From: Mesonia algae
GTDB lineage: Bacteria; Bacteroidota; Bacteroidia; Flavobacteriales; Flavobacteriaceae
Assembly: GCF_003253545.1 (NCBI RefSeq)
Contig: NZ_QKYV01000002.1
Coordinates: 62,001-126,000 of the forward strand
Length of the DNA: 64,000 nt
Direction: 5' to 3'
In this document: piece by piece, positions 53,590 through 61,073 of the stretch
How the letters are laid out: each line of letters starts with the position of its first letter
Numbering within the stretch: the stretch's first letter is position 1
Program-made: the position numbers and the translations under genes
Notes under the pieces: generated by a model
Seen by the model: the letters and a program-made list of their open reading frames with translations, nothing else
Databases searched by the model: none
Told to the model about the DNA's origin: nothing

Positions 53590-54453
53590 TTGAATAGCAT
53601 ACCCAATATATTATTTAATAGTAGTGAAGGTGCCACTGATATAGAATTTCTAAGTTTATCTGAAATTTTCTTTAGGGTAGCTAAAAACCCTACTCATAAT
53701 CCAAAAAAACTTCATAGAATCAATTTCTTCGCGTTGTTAATCGTGACTTCTGGTAGTGGAACGCATCAGGTAGATTTAGAACGTTATGCTATTCAAAAAG
53801 GTTCAGTGTTAAAAATCGCCAAAGGTCAGGTTCACGCGTTTCAAGAAGATTTAGGCTATGATGGCTATTTGGTGATTTTCACAGAAGAATTTGTATTGAA
53901 ATATTTTTCAACATCTACAATCAACTTTATCTCTCAACTTTATAATTATCATATTTCCAATCCGTTGGTCGAAAATAGTACGTTTAATGATTTTTTTCTC
54001 AAACAGGTTTCAGAAGAACTTCAAAATATAGATTCTTACGCAAAAAAAGAGATAATTGCTAAAATGCTGGAGTTGTATTTACTGAAGTTAGAACGACTTG
54101 CGCATAGTTCTAATTCAGATAAACTGAATAAAGATTATTTCGCACATTTTATAAATTTCAAGAATTTAGTAGAAAACGATTTTTCTAAAACTCGAAATGC
54201 TAAAGATTATGCAGACCGCCTTTCTATTACCCCTAAACATCTTAATACTATTGTAAAAACCGTTACATTAAACACTACAAAAGCCTTCATTGATCAATAT
54301 GTTATTCTGGAATCAAAACGGGCCATTCTTAGTGGTAGTAATTCCTTAAAAGAAGTTTCATATCAAATGGGCTTTGACGAAATAACTAATTTTTCAAAAT
54401 TTTTCAAAAAGCATACAGGCTTATCCCCCAAAGAATATAAATCAGTATTATAA
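53590..54453 (+). CDS. AraC-family regulator
   Basis: A 287-residue regulator whose first codon is TTG at 53590, 2 bp after the SDR stop. An N-terminal cupin-like domain (LLIVTSGSGTHQVDLERYAIQKGSVLKIAKGQVHAFQ) and a C-terminal double HTH (AKDYADRLSITPKHLNTIVKTVTLNTTKAFIDQYV and KEVSYQMGFDEITNFSKFFKKHTGLSPKEYK) are evident. No upstream promoter is clear, so it appears to depend on the ArsR-led transcript. Targets are unknown. Confidence 0.87.
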   Translation: MNSIPNILFNSSEGATDIEFLSLSEIFFRVAKNPTHNPKKLHRINFFALLIVTSGSGTHQVDLERYAIQKGSVLKIAKGQVHAFQEDLGYDGYLVIFTEEFVLKYFSTSTINFISQLYNYHISNPLVENSTFNDFFLKQVSEELQNIDSYAKKEIIAKMLELYLLKLERLAHSSNSDKLNKDYFAHFINFKNLVENDFSKTRNAKDYADRLSITPKHLNTIVKTVTLNTTKAFIDQYVILESKRAILSGSNSLKEVSYQMGFDEITNFSKFFKKHTGLSPKEYKSVL

Positions 54454-54542
54454 GCTGTAGGTTCCATATTTACCATTTTTAGAAATAGATTTACCTTGTT
54501 TAAAACTGTTCATCAAAAGAACTTTACACAAAAAATAATAGT

Positions 54543-54740
54543 ATGAGTAAAGTAGCAATTTGCCCAACATGTGGCAGTAAATCTAAGATAAAAGAAAAAG
54601 ACGGAGTAGTAACTTATAAAGCCATTCAAGATGAAGAAGCTTTTAAAAAAGTAGGGCAAATGAAGAAAGCTATGGAGAAATTTAAAACCAAAGCAGAAGA
54701 ACTTCAGAAGGAATTGGACATATTAAAATCAGATAAATAA
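54543..54740 (+). CDS. Small CxxC and coiled-coil protein
   Basis: A 65-residue product: VAICPTCGSKSK holds one CxxC pair (Cys7, Cys10), then the chain is a Lys/Glu-rich helix (EEAFKKVGQMKKAMEKFKTKAEELQKELDILKSDK) likely to form a coiled coil. With a single CxxC, a zinc site would need dimerisation. Function unknown. It overlaps the next ATG by one base, so the NmrA-like protein is translated with it. Confidence 0.65.
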   Translation: MSKVAICPTCGSKSKIKEKDGVVTYKAIQDEEAFKKVGQMKKAMEKFKTKAEELQKELDILKSDK

Positions 54741-55600
54741 TGAAAATAGCGGTAACTTCAGCAAGCGGACAGTTAGGATCTACTATTGTAAAAAATTTAA
54801 TTAAAGAAATAGGAAAAGAGAATGTTGTAGCCATTGCAAGAACTCCACAAAAAGCAAAACATCTAGGAGTAAAGGTAAGAAAAGGAGATTATAATAATAG
54901 AGAGCAATTTAATGAAGCTTTAAAAGGAATTGATAAAGTATTATTAGTTTCGGGAATGGATGAACCAAAAAAGAGGATTCAACAACATAGAAATGTAATT
55001 GATGCGGCGAAACATAATGGTGTTCAAAAAATCGTGTATACAAGTATAATAGGTGATGAAGAGAAAACGGCATTCCGTTCTATTGTAAAAAGCAACAGGC
55101 AAACGGAAAAAGACATACAAGCTTCTGGTTTAGATTGGGTAATTGGTAGAAATGGTATTTATATAGAACCTGATTTAGAATATTTGGAAACCTATATTAA
55201 AGAAGGTGAAATTAGAAATTGTGCTGCAGATGGTAAATGCGCTTATACAAGTCGGGAAGAATTGGGCCATGCTTATACCCAAATGTTATTAAAAGATCAT
55301 CTTAATAACAATAGATTTAACTTAGCTGGAGAATCAATTACACAATCTGATTTGGCAGAACTTATAAATAAAGTATTTCAAACAAATTTAAAATATAACC
55401 CTGTTTCTGTAGAAGCTTACGCAGCAGAAAGAAAAGTAGAATTGGGGGATTTTATGGGAACCATAATCGCTGGTATTTATGAAGGAATTAAGATTGGAGT
55501 AAACGATGTGAGTTCAGATTTTGAAAAAGTAGCTCAAAGACCGCATCAATCTTCAATAGAAATGATAGAAAGCTATCGTAATCAGCACAATAAAATTTAG
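54740..55600 (+). CDS. NmrA/QOR2-like NAD(P)-binding protein
   Basis: A 286-residue protein of the atypical SDR family: MKIAVTSASGQLGSTIVKNLIKEIG, VRKGDYNNREQFNEALKGIDKVLLVSGMD, YTSIIGDEEKT, and the C-terminal region SITQSDLAELINKVFQTNLKYNPVSVEAYAAER. It resembles NmrA/QorB-type quinone-oxidoreductase proteins. Its ATG overlaps the stop of the small CxxC protein. Activity and substrate cannot be read. Confidence 0.87.
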   Translation: MKIAVTSASGQLGSTIVKNLIKEIGKENVVAIARTPQKAKHLGVKVRKGDYNNREQFNEALKGIDKVLLVSGMDEPKKRIQQHRNVIDAAKHNGVQKIVYTSIIGDEEKTAFRSIVKSNRQTEKDIQASGLDWVIGRNGIYIEPDLEYLETYIKEGEIRNCAADGKCAYTSREELGHAYTQMLLKDHLNNNRFNLAGESITQSDLAELINKVFQTNLKYNPVSVEAYAAERKVELGDFMGTIIAGIYEGIKIGVNDVSSDFEKVAQRPHQSSIEMIESYRNQHNKI

Positions 55601-55628
55601 TTGAAAAATTATAAAGTATTGAATATAA

Positions 55629-55658
55629 AACAGCTTCAGGATTAATTCTGAAGCTGTT
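55629..55658 (-). terminator. Terminator hairpin of the LysE gene
   Basis: AACAGCTTCAG (55629-55639) and its complement (55648-55658) form an 11-bp hairpin. On the minus strand it lies 11 bp after the LysE stop and is followed by a T-rich tail; on the plus strand the tail is poor, so it mainly serves the minus strand. Confidence 0.75.
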
Positions 55659-55668
55659 AAAGGTTTAC

Positions 55669-56292
55669 TTACGTTAAAGCGATCTTTATCCCTATGACGA
55701 TAAAAACTATGCCGCTTAACTTATTTAACCAAAACCCTGCTCTGGGATTATTTTCAAATTTTTGAGAGAAAGCACTCGCAAATATCGTTAAAAGTAAATA
55801 CCATAAAACCCCAATTAAAGCATAAGTAATCCCTAATGCAATGAATGGCATTGGATTTTCAATTTGAGTAGGATTAATAAATTGCGGAAAAAAAGCTAAA
55901 AAGAATAATGCAACTTTTGGATTTAATGTGTTTGTTAAAAAACCAGACCAAAAATCATTTTTCTTATCTTTATGGACTTTATTTTTTGTTTCATTAGGTA
56001 AAAAATCTTCTCTATTTCTAAATTTCACAAAGCCTAAATAAATCAAATAAATAGCCCCTGCAAATTTGATTATAGTAAAGCCATATTCAGATTTAGAAAG
56101 AAGAACAGATAAGCCCAAAGCTGCAAATAAAGTATGTGTTAAAACCCCTGCATTAATACCAAAAGTGGCATAAATACCCGATTTTCTTCCTTGACCAATA
56201 GACTTGTTTAAAACAAACGCAGTATCTATTCCTGGAGTCATTGTGAAGAACACAGCAGTTATAAAAAAACCAAAAAAATTTTCAATTCCCAT
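55669..56292 (-). CDS. LysE/RhtB-type amino acid exporter
   Basis: A 207-residue membrane protein with about six segments (FFGFFITAVFFTMTPGIDTAFVLNKSIGQGRKSGI, VLTHTLFAALGLSVLL, and others), with TPGIDTAFVLN as the family signature. These export amino acids or related compounds. It is divergent from a LysR regulator whose upstream region has a promoter and dyad; that regulator probably controls it. Confidence 0.9.
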   Translation of the reverse strand: MGIENFFGFFITAVFFTMTPGIDTAFVLNKSIGQGRKSGIYATFGINAGVLTHTLFAALGLSVLLSKSEYGFTIIKFAGAIYLIYLGFVKFRNREDFLPNETKNKVHKDKKNDFWSGFLTNTLNPKVALFFLAFFPQFINPTQIENPMPFIALGITYALIGVLWYLLLTIFASAFSQKFENNPRAGFWLNKLSGIVFIVIGIKIALT

Positions 56293-56344
56293 AGCACCTA
56301 TGTTTTTTAAGAGTTAAATAAAATATCTATGCAAATAAATTCTT

Positions 56345-56374
56345 TTGAGCGCTTTTAAAAAATACTTATTTTTG
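56345..56374 (+). promoter_or_regulatory. Promoter of the LysR gene
   Basis: TTG at 56345-56347 and TATTTTTG at 56367-56374 are 19 bp apart, the full Bacteroidota consensus. It reads toward the lysR start codon 29 bp away. Confidence 0.75.
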
Positions 56375-56380
56375 ATTAAC

Positions 56381-56399
56381 TAATGCGAAAACTGCATTA
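56381..56399 (+). promoter_or_regulatory. LysR-type dyad at the transcription start
   Basis: TAATGC at 56381-56386 and GCATTA at 56394-56399 form an inverted repeat with a 7-base spacer, directly after the lysR promoter and 4 bp before its ATG. This is the layout for autorepression by a LysR-type protein. Confidence 0.55.
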
Positions 56400-56402
56400 A
56401 AT

Positions 56403-57275
56403 ATGACTTTACAACAGATCAATTATTTTTTAATACTCGCCAAAGAATTGCATTTTTGGAAAACTGCTGAAAAGATTTTCATTTCTCAATCTTCATTAAG
56501 TAGACACATACAATCTTTAGAAGAAGAATTAGGAGTTGTGCTTTTCGAAAGAGATAAAAGAAATGTGAAGTTAACTAATGCAGGAAAGTTTTTGCAAGAA
56601 CAATGGACAATAAAACTCAAAGAGTTTGATCAAATCCATCGTCAGGCTAAAAAGATAGAAGAAGGGGAGTTTGGAGTAGTTTCCATTACTTATCCTGGTT
56701 CTATATCTTATAAATTTCTTCCTAATTTTTTAGAAGTGCTAAATTCTAATTTACCTGATTTAAAATTAGAACTTACAGAACCTACAGATGAGAATCACGA
56801 AAAGCTATTACTTGATTATCGAACAGATATTGCTTTTAGTAGAGATCAATTAAAGAACCCAAGTATTGAGTCTTTAAAATTGTATTCGGAGCCTATTTGC
56901 CTGGCAGTACCCAAGGATCACTGGTTTGTTCAACAAAAATCTAGAGATATTAGTAAACTAAAGAATGAAAAATTTCTTATTTCGGGATTACATCAAACCA
57001 CTTTCTTTGGTTCTCTATTAAGAGAATTATTTATAAAATATGATTTTGAACCTATTACTACAATAGAGTCTGATTTTGGGGGAATGATTGTAAACCTTGT
57101 CGCTAAAAAAATTGGAATTTCCATACTTCCTTATTCTTATAAATTTTCTAATACGAAAGATGTAAAGTTTATTGAATTAGATGAAAAAATAGATTTATAT
57201 ATTAATTGGAGAAAGGGCGAATTAAATAAAACCATTCATAAAGTGGTTGAGTTTGCTGTACTTATTAATAAATAA
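56403..57275 (+). CDS. LysR-type transcriptional regulator
   Basis: A 290-residue regulator: the winged HTH NYFLILAKELHFWKTAEKIFISQSSLSRHIQSLEEELGVVLFERDKRNVKLTNAGKFL is typical, followed by the substrate-binding-like domain (ISYKFLPNFLEVLNSNLPDL). Located opposite a LysE-type exporter, it resembles the ArgP or LysG arrangement where a LysR protein senses an amino acid and switches the exporter; the ligand is unknown. Promoter and dyad are described separately. Confidence 0.9.
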   Translation: MTLQQINYFLILAKELHFWKTAEKIFISQSSLSRHIQSLEEELGVVLFERDKRNVKLTNAGKFLQEQWTIKLKEFDQIHRQAKKIEEGEFGVVSITYPGSISYKFLPNFLEVLNSNLPDLKLELTEPTDENHEKLLLDYRTDIAFSRDQLKNPSIESLKLYSEPICLAVPKDHWFVQQKSRDISKLKNEKFLISGLHQTTFFGSLLRELFIKYDFEPITTIESDFGGMIVNLVAKKIGISILPYSYKFSNTKDVKFIELDEKIDLYINWRKGELNKTIHKVVEFAVLINK

Positions 57276-57294
57276 TTGTTAAAAGCTTTCTGTT

Positions 57295-57314
57295 AACTAA
57301 ACGATTGTTTAGTT
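57295..57314 (+). promoter_or_regulatory. TetR operator 1
   Basis: AACTAAAC-GATT-GTTTAGTT is a perfect 20-bp palindrome. It lies 19 bp before the TetR gene ATG, and a -7 box TAGTTTTG (57310-57317) shares its right arm. Identical core to operator 2 at 57914, so it is a credible binding site for the regulator encoded next to it. Confidence 0.72.
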
Positions 57315-57333
57315 TTGAATTGTAATTAGAACT

Positions 57334-57897
57334 ATGGCTAGAAAAAAAGAATATATAGAAGAAGAAGTTATTGATAAAGCAATGCATTTGTTTTGGCATA
57401 ACGGTTATGAAAACACCTCTATGAAGATGTTAGAGCAAGAAATGGGGATTAATAAGTTTTCTATATATTCAAGTTTTGGAAGTAAACACGGGCTTTTTCT
57501 TAAGAGTTTAAAATGCTACAATTCTAAAATTAAAAACATCTTTGAAAAACTTAAAAATGCTTCAAACGGTGTTGAAGACATCAAAGAATTTTTTTATGAT
57601 TCTGTAAATATCGGATCTCAATTAGGTAATAAAAAAGGTTGTTTGCTTACTAATACTTATAATGAGTTTTCGGAAAGTGATGATGTTTTAATTAAAAATG
57701 AAATGAATGTTTTTATGAGTAACCTTAAAAACATTTTTATTGAAAAGCTAAAAACTGATGCATCCAAAAGCGAGGAAACAGTATTAAAGCAAGCTAACTT
57801 TTTACTATTAGCTAAGCACGGTTTAGCCGCAGCGTCTAGAGTCAATACCCAAAAAGAAATAGAAGACTATATTGAAATGACGTTTAAAAACATATAA
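57334..57897 (+). CDS. TetR/AcrR-family regulator
   Basis: A 187-residue regulator with the N-terminal HTH (EEEVIDKAMHLFWHNGYENTSMKMLEQEMGINKFSIYSSFGSKHGLFLKSLKCY), then an all-helical ligand domain. GSKHGLF is the family's conserved stretch. It has its own operator over the promoter and a second copy of the same operator ahead of the following AhpD-like gene, indicating autoregulation plus control of the downstream redox genes. The ligand is unknown. Confidence 0.9.
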   Translation: MARKKEYIEEEVIDKAMHLFWHNGYENTSMKMLEQEMGINKFSIYSSFGSKHGLFLKSLKCYNSKIKNIFEKLKNASNGVEDIKEFFYDSVNIGSQLGNKKGCLLTNTYNEFSESDDVLIKNEMNVFMSNLKNIFIEKLKTDASKSEETVLKQANFLLLAKHGLAAASRVNTQKEIEDYIEMTFKNI

Positions 57898-57913
57898 AAA
57901 TTTTTTAACCCAA

Positions 57914-57933
57914 ATCTAAACGATTGTTTAGAT
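57914..57933 (+). promoter_or_regulatory. TetR operator 2
   Basis: ATCTAAAC-GATT-GTTTAGAT is a 20-bp palindrome with the same inner 16 bases CTAAACGATTGTTTAG as operator 1. It lies in the 66-bp gap before the AhpD-like gene. Confidence 0.72.
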
Positions 57934-57963
57934 ATTTATTAATAATAATTAAAGTTTAAAATT

Positions 57964-58512
57964 ATGACAAGTTTAAAAATTCAGAGTTTAGAATCTGCTC
58001 CAGAAGAGAGCAAAGAATTATTAGAAAAATCTAAAAAGGCTTATGGTATGATACCTGGTTTACATGGTGTTTTGGCCGGAGCTCCAGGGATTCTTGATGC
58101 TTACCAAAAATTACATGAGTTATTTGTAGATTCCTCTTTTAATAATGAAGAGTTAACTGTAGTATGGCAATCTATAAATGTAGAACACGAATGTCATTAT
58201 TGTGTGCCAGCACACACAGGTATTGCTAAAATGATGAAAGTAGATGATGCTATTACAGAAGCGCTACGTAACGAAACCAAATTAGAAGATTCTAAGTTAG
58301 AAGCCCTTCGAACTATGACATTAAAAATTGTTCGTAATCGTGGTAATGTAACTCAAGAAGATTTAGATGCTTTTTACGAAGCAGGTTACGGTGAGAGACA
58401 AGTACTGGAAATTATCTTAGGCTTATCTCAAAAAACCATTAGTAATTATGTAAATCATATTGCTAATACACCAGTTGATGAGGGATTTAAAAAATACGAC
58501 TGGAGTAAATAA
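57964..58512 (+). CDS. AhpD-like carboxymuconolactone decarboxylase family protein
   Basis: A 182-residue all-helical protein with the AhpD-type redox motif CHYCVPAHTG (Cys-x2-Cys-x3-His) preceded by VEHE. Such proteins are peroxidase-linked or act as thiol oxidoreductases. The operator immediately upstream suggests control by the adjacent TetR regulator. It is followed by a long hairpin at 58551 and an SDR gene. Confidence 0.87.
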   Translation: MTSLKIQSLESAPEESKELLEKSKKAYGMIPGLHGVLAGAPGILDAYQKLHELFVDSSFNNEELTVVWQSINVEHECHYCVPAHTGIAKMMKVDDAITEALRNETKLEDSKLEALRTMTLKIVRNRGNVTQEDLDAFYEAGYGERQVLEIILGLSQKTISNYVNHIANTPVDEGFKKYDWSK

Positions 58513-58550
58513 ATCTTCGTTTTATTCTAAATCTTAAAATAGGTTAGTTG

Positions 58551-58584
58551 TTATAAACCTTCCGTTTAGTCGGAAGGTTTATAA
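58551..58584 (+). terminator. Hairpin after the AhpD-like gene
   Basis: TTATAAACCTTCCG (58551-58564) and its complement (58571-58584) pair over 14 bp with a 6-base loop. There is no T run after it, so it may be a weak terminator or an RNA processing or stability element. Confidence 0.6.
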
Positions 58585-58616
58585 ACTAAAAATTAAGAAT
58601 CTAAAAAAATAGATAT

Positions 58617-59342
58617 ATGAGCATGATAGTAGAAAATAAAGTAGCATTAGTAACTGGCGCAAACAGGGGAATTGGTAAATCTATTGTAGAATCATTTATA
58701 AAATACGGTGCTAAAAAAGTATACCTAGCAGTTCGAGATTTAGATTCTACGAAAGAATTAGAAGATAAGTATGGAAATAAAGTTGTAAAGGTAAAAGCAG
58801 ATCTGTCCAATACAGAATCTATAGAAAATTTAGCACAACAAACAACAGATGTAGAGATTGTTGTTAATAATGCTGGTATTGGTAACCCACAGGTAACCAT
58901 TGGTAAAGAAGTAGAAAAAGAGCTTCAAAAACAGTTAGACGTTAATGTATTCGGTTTTTTACGAGTGGCAAATGCTTTTGCTAAAATATTAGAAAAAAAC
59001 AAAGGAGCACTAGTTCAAATGAATTCTGTAGCTTCTTTAAAAAACTTCCCTCATCTTTCTATCTATTCCGCATCAAAGGCAGCTTCTTATTCTTTAACAC
59101 AGGGTTTAAGAGCAGACTTAAAAGATAAAGGAGTAAATATTTTAAGTGTACATCCAGGTCCTATAGATACTGAAATGGCAGCTGAAGCAGGTTTTGATAA
59201 TCCTTCTTCTCCAGAAACTGTTTCAGAAGGAATTGTAGCCACACTCAAATCTGGAGATTTTCATTTATTTCCAGACGAGATGGCAAAAGAGGTAGAACAG
59301 GCTTACCAGAGTTTTTCTGAAAATGTTGTTTTAGCAGAATAA
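58617..59342 (+). CDS. SDR family oxidoreductase
   Basis: A 241-residue short-chain dehydrogenase: VALVTGANRGIGKSIVESF, VVNNAGIG, MNSVASL with the Ser, and YSASKAASYSLTQGLR with the Tyr-Lys pair, all intact, so it is probably active. The C-terminal SPETVSEGIVATLKSGDFHLFPDEMAKEVEQAYQ is typical. Substrate unknown. It is 104 bp after the AhpD gene and 17 bp before an EthD gene. Confidence 0.88.
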   Translation: MSMIVENKVALVTGANRGIGKSIVESFIKYGAKKVYLAVRDLDSTKELEDKYGNKVVKVKADLSNTESIENLAQQTTDVEIVVNNAGIGNPQVTIGKEVEKELQKQLDVNVFGFLRVANAFAKILEKNKGALVQMNSVASLKNFPHLSIYSASKAASYSLTQGLRADLKDKGVNILSVHPGPIDTEMAAEAGFDNPSSPETVSEGIVATLKSGDFHLFPDEMAKEVEQAYQSFSENVVLAE

Positions 59343-59359
59343 ATATATAAAATAAAAAT

Positions 59360-59674
59360 ATGATAAAAGTATCCGTAATGTATCCGAACGGTAAAGATGT
59401 GCAATTTGATACAGAATATTACAAAAACAAACATTTACCAATGATTGTAAATGCTCTAGGTGATGCCTTAAAAGGTTTAGAATTAGATTTAGGTGTGGCT
59501 AGTAGGGGTCTTGAAGAATCTGCACCTTACGTAGCAATCGCACATTTAAAATTTGATAGCATAACCTCGTTTCAAGAGTCTTTTGGACCTCATGGAGAAA
59601 CTTTTGCTGCAGATGTTAAAAATTATAGTAACGTGCAAGGAGTGCTTCAAATTAGTGAATTGATTACTTTTTAA
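59360..59674 (+). CDS. EthD family protein
   Basis: A 104-residue protein of the dimeric alpha/beta barrel EthD family: VSVMYPNGKDVQFDTEYYKNKHLPMIVNALGDALKGLELDLG with the characteristic YYxxKHLPM, and SPHG-like SFGPHGETFAADVKNYSNVQGVLQISE. Family members are reductases or ring-cleavage assistants. It follows the SDR by 17 bp, so a metabolic pairing is plausible but not shown. Confidence 0.85.
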   Translation: MIKVSVMYPNGKDVQFDTEYYKNKHLPMIVNALGDALKGLELDLGVASRGLEESAPYVAIAHLKFDSITSFQESFGPHGETFAADVKNYSNVQGVLQISELITF

Positions 59675-59696
59675 AAAAGGCTAGAAAGGTGTTGTA

Positions 59697-60368
59697 ATGA
59701 AAATTAAAGAAGAAACTATAAAAAATATAGCAGAAAAGAGTTTCAAGTTAGTTTTTAGAACTACTACTGAAGCTCCAGGTTTTGTGCATCTAGTTTTCAA
59801 TAAAAAAGAGATTACACCTTATCGATTTAGATATATTATGATAGATCTAAAAAAAGAATTATCCAAACTTAGTGTTTCTACATTCAACAAAAAATTAAGC
59901 TACCATTGGCTTGTACGCTTTGACCAACAAGTAAACACACCTTTTCATATAGACAATGCTGCAGATGAATCTATACTTATGTTAGGTTATGAGCCTAGTG
60001 AAATTAAAAGTGAGTTGCATGTGGCAGATTATCATGCTTACGCTAATAAAGCTTATAAAACATCCGAAGACTATGCTAATAAATTTACACCTGTTTTTAA
60101 AGAGGACGATGATTTATTAAAGCCTTTTACATCAAAAATAAATTCAGTAAAAGAGGACAATTATTCTATTGTTATAATTAATAATAGTAATCCAAAATCA
60201 AATGTAGAAACATTAGGTATATATCATAAAGCATTAATTATAAATAAAGATTTAAGTAAAAACAGAGTTGTGAATTCTATGGTTTTAAATGTGGTATCAA
60301 TAGATGAAATCACAGAGGATGAAAAAAAGGAAACCATTTTTCTTAACACTAATCTAATTAGTAAATAA
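59697..60368 (+). CDS. Unknown protein, possibly 2OG/Fe(II) dioxygenase-like
   Basis: A 223-residue protein I do not recognise. It has FHID (His84, Asp86) inside YHWLVRFDQQVNTPFHIDNAADESILMLGYEPSEI, and a second His at about 177 (LGIYHKALIINKDLSKNRVVNS) with an Arg at 190, which is the spacing of the HxD...H...R set of 2-oxoglutarate oxygenases. That is only an inference from four residues. It lies 22 bp after the EthD gene and 53 bp before a DsbA-type gene. Confidence 0.55.
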   Translation: MKIKEETIKNIAEKSFKLVFRTTTEAPGFVHLVFNKKEITPYRFRYIMIDLKKELSKLSVSTFNKKLSYHWLVRFDQQVNTPFHIDNAADESILMLGYEPSEIKSELHVADYHAYANKAYKTSEDYANKFTPVFKEDDDLLKPFTSKINSVKEDNYSIVIINNSNPKSNVETLGIYHKALIINKDLSKNRVVNSMVLNVVSIDEITEDEKKETIFLNTNLISK

Positions 60369-60421
60369 CTAGTTTAGAGGTTTAAATAATAAATACAATA
60401 TTTAATTAAAAAAATAAAATT

Positions 60422-61066
60422 ATGGCTGATAAATTAAAAATAGATATCGTTTCAGATGTGGTGTGTCCTTGGTGTACTATTGGATACAAGCGTTTGGAAA
60501 AAGCAATTACAGAACTTGGTGTTCAAGATCAAATAGAAATAGAATGGCAACCTTTTGAGTTAAACCCTAATATGCCCGTTGAAGGTCAAAATGTAAAAGA
60601 ACATATTACTGAAAAATATGGATCTACGCCTGAGCAACAAAAAGAGTCACAACAGCATATGACCGAAGTAGGAGAAGAGCTTGGTTTTAAATTTGATTAT
60701 TTTGATGATATGCGAATGGTAAATACTTTTAATGCTCATATTTTATTAGATTATGCAAAAGACTTCGGAAAGCAAACCGAACTTAAAATGCGATTAACTA
60801 CCGCTTTCTTTAGTGAACGAAAAGATGTTTCAGATAAAGATATCCTAAAACAAGCTTTACTAGATGTTGGTTTAAATGCAGATGAAGCACTTGCAAGGTT
60901 AGATATTGAAGAAATACGCTATGATATAAGAAACAAGCAAGGTTATTGGAAAAATATGGGAGTTAATTCGGTGCCAACAATTGTTTTTAACCGAAAAAGT
61001 GCAGTCACCGGAGCTCAACCTGTAGATACTTTTAAACAAGTATTAACCGAATTAATTAAAGAATAA
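60422..61066 (+). CDS. DsbA-family (FrnE-like) oxidoreductase
   Basis: A 214-residue thioredoxin-fold protein: LKIDIVSDVVCPWCTIGYKRLEKAI contains the CxxC pair in VCPWC, with the long helical insertion of the FrnE/2-hydroxychromene-isomerase group, and MGVNSVPTIVFNRKSAVTGAQPVDTFKQVL at the C-terminus. No signal peptide, so it is cytoplasmic. It ends 7 bp before the dehalogenase gene. Confidence 0.9.
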   Translation: MADKLKIDIVSDVVCPWCTIGYKRLEKAITELGVQDQIEIEWQPFELNPNMPVEGQNVKEHITEKYGSTPEQQKESQQHMTEVGEELGFKFDYFDDMRMVNTFNAHILLDYAKDFGKQTELKMRLTTAFFSERKDVSDKDILKQALLDVGLNADEALARLDIEEIRYDIRNKQGYWKNMGVNSVPTIVFNRKSAVTGAQPVDTFKQVLTELIKE

Positions 61067-61073
61067 GTGAACT

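Noticed and set aside
59697-60368. Firm dioxygenase assignment
   Set aside because: Only four residues match the pattern and the fold cannot be checked here, so it stays as a hypothesis.
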